A stretch of 6,510 nucleotides of DNA from Deltaproteobacteria bacterium (GCA_030627405.1 DAOUSD010000107.1:1-6510); one strand, 5' to 3'; counted from the stretch's first letter, positions 1 to 5,993 are shown. Notes: generated by a model not told the origin, from the letters alone. A program made the numbers and translations.

Positions 1-848
1 TTTCACTTCCGGATATTAAAGGCCGTGAAGAAATTCTTAAGGTTCACATGAAGAAAACACCAATTGCATCCGATGTGTCCCCAATTATTCTTTCAAAAGG
101 AACACCGGGATTTTCCGGAGCCGATCTGGAAAACCTTGTCAATGAAGCTGCTCTGCTTGGTGCTAAAAGAAATAAAGAAAAGGTTGATATGGCCGACTTT
201 GAAGATGCAAAAGACAAGGTATATATGGGACTTGAGCGCAAATCCAAAGTAGTCAGGGAGGAGGACAGGAAAGTAACGGCATATCACGAAGGCGGCCATG
301 CTCTTGTATCTCGTTTCCTGCCGGGAGCGGATCCGGTTAACAAAATTACAATTATTCCAAGGGGACGTGCTGCAGGCATTACCTGGTTTTTACCGGAAGA
401 GAGAGATTTTAAATTTAAGGATCAACTGGAAAACGAGTTGACGGTTTTCTTTGGAGGAAGAGTTGCAGAAGAAATTGTTTTTAACCGTATAAGCACAGGG
501 GCAGCCAACGATATCAAACAGGCTACGGAGCTTGCTCAGAAAATGGTGCGGTCGTGGGGCATGAGTGAAGAGGTGGGACCGCTTTCTTATGGTAAGGGTG
601 AAGAACAGATTTTTCTTGGTCGTGAAATATCACACCCAAGAGATTATTCCGAAGAAACAGCCAGAAAAATTGATGAAGAAGTAACTATTCTGATAAAGAC
701 TTCATGCAAACGTGCAAAGAAAATTCTGAATGAGAATATAGACATCCTCCATAAGTTGGCAGAACTTCTGCTTGAAAAGGAAACTGTCAAGGGAGATGAG
801 CTTGATAATTTAATTCGTTCCATGCGACCGGATATTGAGCTGGGGTGA
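1..848 (+). CDS. ftsH: ATP-dependent zinc metalloprotease FtsH, C-terminal part (5' end outside window)
   Basis: The reading frame is open from position 3 and gives 281 residues ending at TGA 846-848. FtsH is a hexameric inner-membrane AAA+ protease that unfolds and degrades membrane and short-lived cytosolic proteins. The visible part begins in the end of the AAA+ module (LPDIKGREEIL, then TPGFSGADLENLVNEAALL) and continues through the M41 peptidase domain. The zinc-binding HEGGH lies at nt 285-299, and the third ligand Asp is in GAANDIKQAT (Asp codon 510-512). FFGGRVAEEIVF and the helical tail are typical of the family. Against the usual 600-650 residues, roughly the first half, with the membrane segments and Walker A, is missing only because the window starts inside the gene. 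No frameshift or lost key residue is seen. The folP start lies 44 bp downstream, a common arrangement in this phylum that suggests co-transcription. Confidence 0.97.
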   Translation, partial: SLPDIKGREEILKVHMKKTPIASDVSPIILSKGTPGFSGADLENLVNEAALLGAKRNKEKVDMADFEDAKDKVYMGLERKSKVVREEDRKVTAYHEGGHALVSRFLPGADPVNKITIIPRGRAAGITWFLPEERDFKFKDQLENELTVFFGGRVAEEIVFNRISTGAANDIKQATELAQKMVRSWGMSEEVGPLSYGKGEEQIFLGREISHPRDYSEETARKIDEEVTILIKTSCKRAKKILNENIDILHKLAELLLEKETVKGDELDNLIRSMRPDIELG

Positions 849-878
849 GGGGCCAGGGAACAGGTATTGGGGATAGTA

Positions 879-883
879 GAGAG
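879..883 (+). promoter_or_regulatory. Ribosome binding site deciding the TTG start of folP
   Basis: GAGAG at 879-883 lies 9 nt before TTG 893. An in-frame TGA at 887-889 rules out any earlier start, and the next in-frame ATG (965) falls inside the conserved GILNVTPDSFSDGG region, so it would remove the N-terminal strand. The ATG at 886 is in another frame. Confidence 0.55.
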
Positions 884-892
884 TGATGAAGA

Positions 893-1780
893 TTGAACGG
901 TTACAAATCATATAAACTTTCATGGGGTTCTCACAGCCTTTCGTTCGGTAAGCGTACGTGTATTATGGGCATTTTAAATGTGACCCCTGATTCTTTTTCA
1001 GATGGAGGGCTTTTTTTTTCATGTGATGCAGCGGTGGCTCACGGCGAAAAACTGGCTGAGGCCGGTGCCGATATAATTGACATAGGAGGCGAATCCACAC
1101 GGCCGTTTTCCGAGACTGTATCTATTGAAGAGGAGGGCCGGCGTGTTTTGCCGGTTATTGAAAAACTTGCGAAACGTGTCTCAATTCCTATTTCAATTGA
1201 TACAACGAAGGCAAGCATAGCGAGAGAGGCTATTGAATCCGGTGCCTCTATTATCAACGATATAAGCGCCATGTACAGTGACCCTGATATGATGGGCGTT
1301 GTAGCAAAATATGGAGTTCCGGTAGTAATTATGCACATGAAGGGCGCTCCAAAAACAATGCAGGTTTCTCCTCACTATGACCATCTTATAGAAGAGATCA
1401 AGGAATTTCTTGAAAAAGCAATTGACAGAGCTGAAAAAAACGGAATTGCAAGGTCTAAAATAATAATAGATCCTGGAATTGGGTTCGGCAAGACGGTCGA
1501 ACATAATCTTCTTATAATTAAGTATCTATATAAATTTAAAACTTTGAATAATCCTGTTTTGATAGGGCCTTCAAGGAAATCATTTATTCGAAATATTCTT
1601 GAGGGCAGTCACGACGGTGATACCAGGCTTGAAATGCCGGAGCTTGAAACAGGAACTCAGGCAGCCATTGCCGCTGCGGTTTTAAACGGCGCTCACATTG
1701 TAAGAGTTCATGACGTTGCCAAGGCACGTTCGACATTGGAACTAATTGATTCAATTATAACTGCTCAGGTTCAAGGTTAA
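893..1780 (+). CDS. folP: Dihydropteroate synthase
   Basis: This 295-residue cytosolic TIM-barrel enzyme condenses p-aminobenzoate with 6-hydroxymethyl-7,8-dihydropterin pyrophosphate to form dihydropteroate in folate synthesis. Family signatures occur in order: GILNVTPDSFSDGG (26-39), DIGGESTRP (63-71), SIDTTK (101-106), NDIS (122-125), DPGIGFGK (193-200), GPSRKSF (225-231) and RVHDV (271-275). Length fits the family. Translation starts at TTG because a stop immediately precedes it in frame. Loop 2 reads STRPFSE rather than the common STRPGA; this may be normal for the lineage. A run of nine T (1011-1019) lies just after the first signature. The last codons and the stop (1778-1780) fall inside a GTTCAAG-type repeat hairpin, so the C-terminal VQG is encoded by repeat DNA. 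Probably in one transcript with ftsH. Confidence 0.96.
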   Translation: MNGYKSYKLSWGSHSLSFGKRTCIMGILNVTPDSFSDGGLFFSCDAAVAHGEKLAEAGADIIDIGGESTRPFSETVSIEEEGRRVLPVIEKLAKRVSIPISIDTTKASIAREAIESGASIINDISAMYSDPDMMGVVAKYGVPVVIMHMKGAPKTMQVSPHYDHLIEEIKEFLEKAIDRAEKNGIARSKIIIDPGIGFGKTVEHNLLIIKYLYKFKTLNNPVLIGPSRKSFIRNILEGSHDGDTRLEMPELETGTQAAIAAAVLNGAHIVRVHDVAKARSTLELIDSIITAQVQG

Positions 1781-1801
1781 AATCCGAATAACCGTGAACC
1801 T
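1767..1801 (+). repeat. Repeat-derived hairpin over the folP stop codon
   Basis: AGGTTCAAGGTTA (1767-1779) and TAACCGTGAACCT (1789-1801) pair over 12 of 13 positions around a 9-nt loop. The left arm holds 7-bp units (GTTCAAG, GTTAAAA) and includes most of the folP stop. No U-tract follows, so this is not a canonical intrinsic terminator; it could still stabilise the 3' end or attenuate transcription into ybbR. The 13-mer GGTTCAAGGTTAA recurs at 3732-3744. Confidence 0.75.
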
Positions 1802-1845
1802 TTCAACCCGGACCGACCAAATGTCCAATTTTTATCAGATCCATT

Positions 1846-2775
1846 ATGAATAAAGGGCTTGAAGACCATATAAAAATCATTTTCAACAAGGTCTACAAAT
1901 GGGTTATTCTGTGTTTTTTTTTAGTTGGTTGTTTTTTTTTACTATGGTATGACTCACCTTTTCATGAAACAGATATATTCATCCCAATAGATTCTGGTAA
2001 AATTCCTGACGGATTATCAATAACCGACTCTCCATTAAAAGGAATAGAAGTACGTATCAGTTGCCCTGAATCATTAGTTGAAACTCTTTCTAAAATCAAG
2101 CCGCGATATTTGCTTGATCTTTCTGATATAAAAGAAGGGATCAACAATATTCCAATAAGAAAGGATGGTATTAAACTTCCCGGTGGAATCTCTATTATAA
2201 ATATAACTCCGTCCTTTTTGATTGTAAAAGTTGAAAAAGAGCTTAAAAAAGAGTTGCCTGTTATAGTTTCTTTTTCAGGCAAACCAGCGCCTGGTTTTTT
2301 TATATATGCCGTTACCAGGCCTCCCTCAGTAATGTTGAAAGGTCCTGAAAACATTCTTGGACCAATTGAAAAGATATTTACAAAGCCTGTTGATGTTAAC
2401 GGGCTGTCAGAATCCTTTAAAAAGGAGATAGCGCTTGATCTGCCTGAATGTCTTGATATTATTTCTTTTTCAGGAATTATTCTCACCGAAGTATTTATTG
2501 AAGAACAAATTGTGTCGAGAGAATTTAAAAATATTCCTGTTAAAGGGAAAAATTCTACTTACACATTCAGCATTACACCTCCTGCTATAGATATTGAAAT
2601 AAAAGGCCCTGTTAATCTACTTGAAAAGTTTTATCAAGAGAATGGATTGGAAGTTTGCATAGATCTTAAAGGATTAAAACCGGGTATTTATGTTAGACAT
2701 GCGTCAATAATTTTGCCTGTTGAAACTATCCTTGTAGGGGTAAACCCGGAAATATTTACAGTAAAAATAAAGTAA
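1846..2775 (+). CDS. cdaR: Membrane-anchored YbbR-domain protein (CdaR-like)
   Basis: The 309-residue product has a short cytoplasmic N-terminus, one membrane segment (about 16-35, WVILCFFLVGCFFLLW) and an external part of about three YbbR-type beta repeats (roughly 45-135, 135-222 and 225-309). The hallmark pattern is seen in LPGGISIINITPSFLIVKVE, then ELPVIVSFSGKPAPGF and KPVDVNGLSES. In Firmicutes the homologue CdaR binds and modulates the diadenylate cyclase CdaA; a role in cell-envelope/c-di-AMP control here is inferred by family. The usual partner gene cdaA is not between folP and this gene. The ATG at 1846 has no good Shine-Dalgarno. An in-frame stop at 1795 limits extension, and the ATG at 1821 is out of frame. 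The membrane segment is encoded by a repeated 12-mer with two T9 runs (1914-1922, 1932-1940), which could slip. Confidence 0.87.
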   Translation: MNKGLEDHIKIIFNKVYKWVILCFFLVGCFFLLWYDSPFHETDIFIPIDSGKIPDGLSITDSPLKGIEVRISCPESLVETLSKIKPRYLLDLSDIKEGINNIPIRKDGIKLPGGISIINITPSFLIVKVEKELKKELPVIVSFSGKPAPGFFIYAVTRPPSVMLKGPENILGPIEKIFTKPVDVNGLSESFKKEIALDLPECLDIISFSGIILTEVFIEEQIVSREFKNIPVKGKNSTYTFSITPPAIDIEIKGPVNLLEKFYQENGLEVCIDLKGLKPGIYVRHASIILPVETILVGVNPEIFTVKIK

Positions 2776-2777
2776 CT

Positions 2778-2948
2778 ACCTATGTTCAAGATTCAAGATT
2801 CACGGTTCACTGGTCTGCGGCTTCAAGGGTTCAAGGATAGAAAGACCTGCCTTCAGACGGCAGACAGGTAAATATTTACGCAGGCGGGGATGAAAATTGA
2901 ATGTTTTGAAAATATTGAGATAACCAACCGTGAACCAACAACATAGGT
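2778..2948. repeat. 171-bp inverted-repeat element filling the ybbR-coaX gap
   Basis: The outer ends ACCTATGTT (2778-2786) and AACATAGGT (2940-2948) are perfect 9-bp inverted copies. A second inner pair, TTCACGGTT (2799-2807) and AACCGTGAA (2926-2934), is also perfect, with unequal spacers of 12 and 5 bp between the pairs. Inside are GTTCAAG-type units and a smaller imperfect palindrome, ACCTG...CAGGT (2845-2869). Together they occupy nearly the whole 180-bp gap between ybbR and the coaX ATG. No coding potential is seen. Confidence 0.7.
2784..2811 (+). repeat. Four tandem heptamers of the RTTCANN family
   Basis: The units GTTCAAG, ATTCAAG, ATTCACG and GTTCACT follow each other without gaps with an exact 7-bp period. 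Two more related copies (TTCAAGGG, TTCAAGGA) lie at about 2822-2837 with 8-bp spacing. The run forms part of the left arm of the inverted-repeat element here. Confidence 0.75.
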
Positions 2949-2949
2949 G
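2945..2949 (+). promoter_or_regulatory. Ribosome binding site of coaX
   Basis: AGGTG lies 6 nt before ATG 2956. It decides the start: the in-frame GTG at 2947 is part of this Shine-Dalgarno, and family members begin at MLLVIDVGNTN. AGGT also forms the outer end of the inverted repeat that ends at 2948. Confidence 0.7.
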
Positions 2950-2955
2950 TTTACA

Positions 2956-3723
2956 ATGCTTCTTGTTATAGATGTTGGAAATACAAACACCGTAATTGGT
3001 ATTTACAATGGCAAAGAACTGGTAAAAGACTGGAGAATAAGAACTGTAAATACAATAACGGAAGATGAATTCAATATTATCGCAGTTAATCTTTTTACGG
3101 GAAGTGATATAAAATCTAAAGATATCAGACACATTGTTATTTCCTGCGTTGTTCCACCTTTGGTAAGCATTCTTGATTCTTTCTGCCGTAAATACTTGGG
3201 GCGGCATCCATTATGGGTAGATGCCAAGTCTGTCAATATCATGCCGATACTTTACAATAATCCTGATGAGGTGGGGGCAGACAGGATTGCCAACTCAATT
3301 GCTGCATTTGAAAAGTATAAAACCAGCCTGATTGTAGTTGATTTTGGTACAGCAACAACCTTTGATGCAGTTTCAGAAGATGGTGAATACCTGGGTGGAG
3401 CAATATGCCCCGGAATCATGATTTCCGCTGAAGCTCTGTTCTTAAAGGCATCCAAACTCCCAAGGGTTGAGATATTTTCTCACCCGGAAAAAATTATAGG
3501 TAAAGATACGGCAAGCAGCATAAGGTCTGGTATTATTTATGGCTATGCAGGTCTTGTGGATGGAATAGCAAGGCGAATGAAGATTGAAATGGGCACTGCT
3601 CCCAAGGTGGTTGCTACGGGGGGGGTGTCAAATCTTATGGCTGAAGTTTGTGACAGCATAGAAGAGGTTGAACCCTCACTAACTCTTGAGGGGCTGCGCA
3701 TTATATACGAAAAGCTTAAATAA
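2956..3723 (+). CDS. coaX: Type III pantothenate kinase
   Basis: This 255-residue cytosolic enzyme phosphorylates pantothenate, the first step of coenzyme A synthesis; type III enzymes need a monovalent cation and resist CoA feedback. ASKHA-fold motifs are intact: DVGNTNT (6-12) for phosphate binding, NNPDEVGADR (101-110) with the catalytic Asp109, DFGTATTFD (129-137), GGAICPG (147-153), the GKDT...GIIYGYAGLVDG region (183-203) and TGG (221-223). Length fits the family. The ATG at 2956 is preferred over GTG 2947 by motif alignment and by the AGGTG site. An eight-G run (3618-3625) sits inside the TGGV codons and is a possible slippage or sequencing-error site, but the frame is correct as given. 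It lies downstream of ybbR behind a repeat element, so co-transcription is possible but not shown. The stop codon abuts heptamer repeats. Confidence 0.95.
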   Translation: MLLVIDVGNTNTVIGIYNGKELVKDWRIRTVNTITEDEFNIIAVNLFTGSDIKSKDIRHIVISCVVPPLVSILDSFCRKYLGRHPLWVDAKSVNIMPILYNNPDEVGADRIANSIAAFEKYKTSLIVVDFGTATTFDAVSEDGEYLGGAICPGIMISAEALFLKASKLPRVEIFSHPEKIIGKDTASSIRSGIIYGYAGLVDGIARRMKIEMGTAPKVVATGGVSNLMAEVCDSIEEVEPSLTLEGLRIIYEKLK

Positions 3724-3725
3724 CG

Positions 3726-3753
3726 GTTCAGGGTTCAAGGTTAATAGTTAAAC
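3726..3753 (+). repeat. Four tandem heptamers between the convergent genes
   Basis: GTTCAGG, GTTCAAG, GTTAATA and GTTAAAC form an exact 7-bp series. It starts two bases after the coaX stop and runs through the stop and last codon of the minus-strand gene. The whole 24-bp convergent gap is therefore repeat DNA, with no obvious intrinsic terminator for either side. The 13-mer at 3732-3744 is identical to 1768-1780. Confidence 0.7.
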
Positions 3754-4413
3754 TCTGCCGATTTTTGTAAGCGATTCCTTAAAGACCTGATAGAATATTG
3801 TATTATCAGCAATACCGCTCTTTAGTATTTTTTCTATTTCCTCGATATTCTTTACATTTACAACTATGTTAACGCTTTCGTGAAATGCCGCCATATTGTC
3901 CATTGTTCGGAACCGTTTAGTTATAAGGGCTGCGAAAATATTACGTCGTACGTCCATAGACAACTGTTTCAGATACTTAAGTACATTATTTTTGTCAGGA
4001 TCATGGGTGTCGAATTTTTCGTTGAGAACCACTACATCGAAAACATGAAAGCGCATTTGTTTAAGGGCATCTAATGCTGACTGGGCTTCTGTGGTATGAT
4101 ATCCCATATTTTCCAGAGCAATTTTGATTTTAGCCAGGATGGCGGGATCTGTTTCACATAATAGAGCTGTTTCAACTCCCTCTTCCACAAAATCAAAGGG
4201 TTTTTCCGAGGCGTCGTACGCTCCGGAGACGACTTCATCAAAAATGGTTTTTTCTGTTTCTGCCTTTGGTTTTGATGAATCGATTTTAGATCGGGTATCT
4301 ATTGAGATTTTGTTTTTACAGTTGGGACAGGTAAGGGAAAAGGTCTGTTCCTTTGGCAGCTTTTCATCAGAAATTTTGAATTTGCCCTGGCATTGTTTGC
4401 ATACAATATTCAT
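3748..4413 (-). CDS. Zinc-finger protein with degenerate receiver domain, downstream of pilT
   Basis: The 221-residue product is soluble by inspection. Residues 1-40 form an MJ0042-type zinc ribbon (C5-x2-C8 and C29-x2-C32). A polar linker follows (about 41-78), then a CheY-like fold from about 82 to 200: ALLCETDPAILAKI with an acidic pair (E87, D89), DVVVLNEKF, LIT (T165) and a beta-5 lysine (K188 in NVK). The residue where receivers carry the phospho-accepting Asp is N131, so classical phosphorylation is unlikely; it probably acts as a constitutive or protein-binding module. No output or DNA-binding domain follows. It lies 9 bp after the PilT-like gene on the same strand, with its Shine-Dalgarno overlapping that stop, so a role in type IV pilus or motility control is inferred from context only. 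The exact family name and function are not known to me. Confidence 0.8.
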   Translation of the reverse strand: MNIVCKQCQGKFKISDEKLPKEQTFSLTCPNCKNKISIDTRSKIDSSKPKAETEKTIFDEVVSGAYDASEKPFDFVEEGVETALLCETDPAILAKIKIALENMGYHTTEAQSALDALKQMRFHVFDVVVLNEKFDTHDPDKNNVLKYLKQLSMDVRRNIFAALITKRFRTMDNMAAFHESVNIVVNVKNIEEIEKILKSGIADNTIFYQVFKESLTKIGRV

Positions 4414-4419
4414 GTTAGT

Positions 4420-4424
4420 CTCCT
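4420..4424 (-). promoter_or_regulatory. Ribosome binding site overlapping the pilT stop
   Basis: On the minus strand AGGAG is followed by 6 nt and then ATG (4413-4411). Its first two bases are the last two of the TAG stop of the upstream gene (4425-4423). This favours coupled translation of the two genes. Confidence 0.8.
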
Positions 4425-5598
4425 AAAATGCCTTGTCGGACTTGCTGTAATCAGCATCTACTTCAAGGTTTTCGATATCAGTTGTAGCCTCGCCGCGCGC
4501 GCTTTTTATTGAATCTATTCCTCTGCCTACAATACCTCTGCGGGAAGCGTATGCCAGAGCAGTTTTCTCAGTTATTAAGCCCTGTTCAAACAAGCCTGTA
4601 ATATAATCGTCGAAAGTGGTCATGCCAAATGTTTTACCTGCACTTATTATCTCATAAAAAGTTTTATCTTCGGACTCTCCATGTAAAATTGTATCCTTAA
4701 TCCTGAGATTTGTACCCATGACTTCAAATGCAGCTATACGTCCTCCCCCTACCTTCGGAAGTAGTCTCTGGCATACGATCCAGCGGACAGTATCGGCCAG
4801 CCTGATACGCATCTGATTTTCTTCTTCTGTATTAAACATGCCGAGTATTCTGTTGATTGTCTGTCCGGAGTCTATGGTGTGAAGTGTGCTTAAAACCAGG
4901 TGACCTGTCTCAGCCGCACTAAGCCCAATTTCAACGGTTTCTCTGTCTCGCATTTCACCAACAAAAATGACTTTTGGCGCTTGCCTGAGCGCAGCCCGAA
5001 GACCATTGGCAAATGTGTCGAAATCAGTTCCCATCTCTCTCTGGTTGAATGTGGCTTTCTTATGCGGATGCTGGAACTCAACAGGGTCTTCAAGGGTTAC
5101 TACATGGACGGATTTGCTCTCGTTTATTTCATTGAGGAGTGCTGCAAGAGAGGTCGTCTTCCCAGTACCTGTAGCACCGGTAACCAGTATAATTCCGTTC
5201 TTCTCCTCAGCCATTTTGTGGAATGCATCAGGGAGTTTCAGCTCTTCACATGTTGGAATTTTAGTTTCGAGTTTTCTTAATACAATAGAGCAGTTACCCC
5301 GCTGAGAAAAAATATTTACCCTGAAACGTGCTTTGCCGGGCAACTCATATGACAAATCGCAAGAGCCTTCAGATATAAAGGTTTCAATAAGACGTAGATT
5401 TTGATTAAGCAGGTTAAGGGCAAATATTTCAGCCTGAAATGGTGTAATTGAATCAATCCGAGGACTTAGTTCTACCTTGGTGAGCAACCCAAAACGTTCG
5501 ATTTGAAATGGTTTTCCTACAGTAATATTCAAATCGGAAACATTATCGTATGCATCAAGCATTTTTGTAAGTATGTGGTCGATTTCCTGTTTTTTCAT
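4423..5598 (-). CDS. PilT/PilU-family type IV pilus ATPase
   Basis: This 391-residue cytoplasmic hexameric motor ATPase belongs to the secretion superfamily (GspE/PilT) that drives pilus retraction. The N-terminal PAS-like domain holds VSDLNITVG (20-28) and ELPGKARFRVNIF (85-97). Next come Walker A GATGTGKT (141-148), the Asp box LEDPVEF (169-175), Walker B IFVGEMRD (211-218) with Glu215, and the His box TGHLVLSTLHT (231-241). The ATPase core is intact. The canonical SDLH has Asn for His. The AIRNL motif of true PilT aligns to RIKDT (299-303), so this may be a PilU-like or secondary paralogue rather than the main retraction motor; hence no gene symbol. The C-terminus (about 361-391) is a Ser/Asp/Glu-rich tail. 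ATG 5598 is backed by an AGGT site 6 nt upstream. It is first in an operon with the zinc-finger/receiver gene. Confidence 0.93.
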   Translation of the reverse strand: MKKQEIDHILTKMLDAYDNVSDLNITVGKPFQIERFGLLTKVELSPRIDSITPFQAEIFALNLLNQNLRLIETFISEGSCDLSYELPGKARFRVNIFSQRGNCSIVLRKLETKIPTCEELKLPDAFHKMAEEKNGIILVTGATGTGKTTSLAALLNEINESKSVHVVTLEDPVEFQHPHKKATFNQREMGTDFDTFANGLRAALRQAPKVIFVGEMRDRETVEIGLSAAETGHLVLSTLHTIDSGQTINRILGMFNTEEENQMRIRLADTVRWIVCQRLLPKVGGGRIAAFEVMGTNLRIKDTILHGESEDKTFYEIISAGKTFGMTTFDDYITGLFEQGLITEKTALAYASRRGIVGRGIDSIKSARGEATTDIENLEVDADYSKSDKAF

Positions 5599-5604
5599 GA
5601 AATA

Positions 5605-5608
5605 ACCT
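5605..5608 (-). promoter_or_regulatory. Ribosome binding site of the PilT-like gene
   Basis: On the minus strand ACAGGTT precedes the ATG, with AGGT at 5608-5605 and a 6-nt gap. The ACAGGT string is also the end motif of the TTAGC elements that begin 15 bp further upstream. No clear promoter was recognised between gene and repeat. Confidence 0.55.
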
Positions 5609-5622
5609 GTCCCAAAATTATG

Positions 5623-5788
5623 CGACCTGTGCGGTTAGCTTTTAGCCATTAGCTGTTAGCTTTTGGATAAATCAACATCCTCTTTACCTCATTGACCTGT
5701 TAATTAAGTTCTCTAAAATCTCTCATTTCCACTCCTTTTCAATGCTAACGGCTAAACGCTAACAGCTAATGGCTAACCGCACAGGTCG
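5623..5788. repeat. TTAGC heptamer element A, palindromic
   Basis: The left arm (5623-5660) starts CGACCTGTGC and continues as exact 7-bp units GGTTAGC, TTTTAGC, CATTAGC, TGTTAGC. The right arm (5758-5788), read on the minus strand, is CGACCTGTGC, GGTTAGC, CATTAGC, TGTTAGC. The arms are identical over 31 bp apart from one extra heptamer (TTTTAGC) on the left. On the minus strand the right-hand series continues inward as GTTTAGC, CGTTAGC. The core 5656-5698 is shared with element B. Confidence 0.85.
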
Positions 5789-5800
5789 AAATAGTTCACC

Positions 5801-5820
5801 ACGGATTTTCACGGATTTTC
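5801..5820 (+). repeat. Tandem 10-bp repeat ACGGATTTTC x2
   Basis: Two exact copies of ACGGATTTTC are flanked by CACC on the left and AC on the right. It lies between TTAGC elements A and B. No function can be assigned. Confidence 0.7.
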
Positions 5821-5855
5821 ACTGAATTATCAAATGCTTTTATAATTTTTTCGTT

Positions 5856-5945
5856 CTGTGCCATTAGCTTTTGGATAAAACTGTTCAACATCCTCTTTTT
5901 TACCTCATTGACCTAAAGGCTAACGGCTAATGGCTAAAAGCACAG
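5856..5945. repeat. TTAGC heptamer element B, shorter relative of A
   Basis: The left end CTGTG-CCATTAGC (5856-5868) pairs with the right arm (5926-5945), which on the minus strand reads CTGTGC, TTTTAGC, CATTAGC; the arms again differ by one 7-nt unit. The core 5864-5914 matches 5656-5698 of element A (TTTTGGATAAA, CAACATCCTCTTT, ACCTCATTGACCT), with 5-bp and 3-bp insertions. Element A carries extra sequence after the core that B lacks. Confidence 0.82.
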
Positions 5946-5963
5946 GTTGAAAAAACATAATAA

Positions 5964-5993
5964 AAAAGGCCGTGAAAAAATTCACGGCCTTTT
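5964..5993. terminator. Perfect bidirectional intrinsic terminator
   Basis: AAAAGGCCGTGAA (5964-5976) and TTCACGGCCTTTT (5981-5993) form a perfect 13-bp stem with an AAAA loop. The A-run on the left side (5962-5967) gives a U-run for minus-strand transcripts, and TTTT on the right serves plus-strand ones. No recognised gene reads into it within the window. Confidence 0.8.

Noticed and set aside
893..1780. FolP as a fused or broken enzyme
   Set aside because: All family signatures are present in order and length is normal; the TTG start is supported by an in-frame stop just upstream.
1962..2486. Long minus-strand open frame (174 codons) inside ybbR
   Set aside because: It is antisense to a gene with clear YbbR repeats and has no recognisable domain.
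2947..2955. GTG at 2947 as the coaX start
   Set aside because: It overlaps the AGGTG Shine-Dalgarno and adds only three residues before the family's usual MLLVIDVGNTN start at 2956.
2800..3207. Minus-strand open frame over the repeat element and coaX start
   Set aside because: It runs antisense to conserved coaX motifs and through inverted-repeat DNA; no domain is visible.
4900..5305. Plus-strand open frames opposite the PilT-like gene
   Set aside because: They are antisense to conserved Walker A/B, Asp-box and His-box coding sequence, so they are shadows of the real gene.
5623..5945. CRISPR array from the repeated TTAGC units
   Set aside because: Units are 7 bp and contiguous, without unique spacers, and arranged as inverted arms; there are no cas genes.
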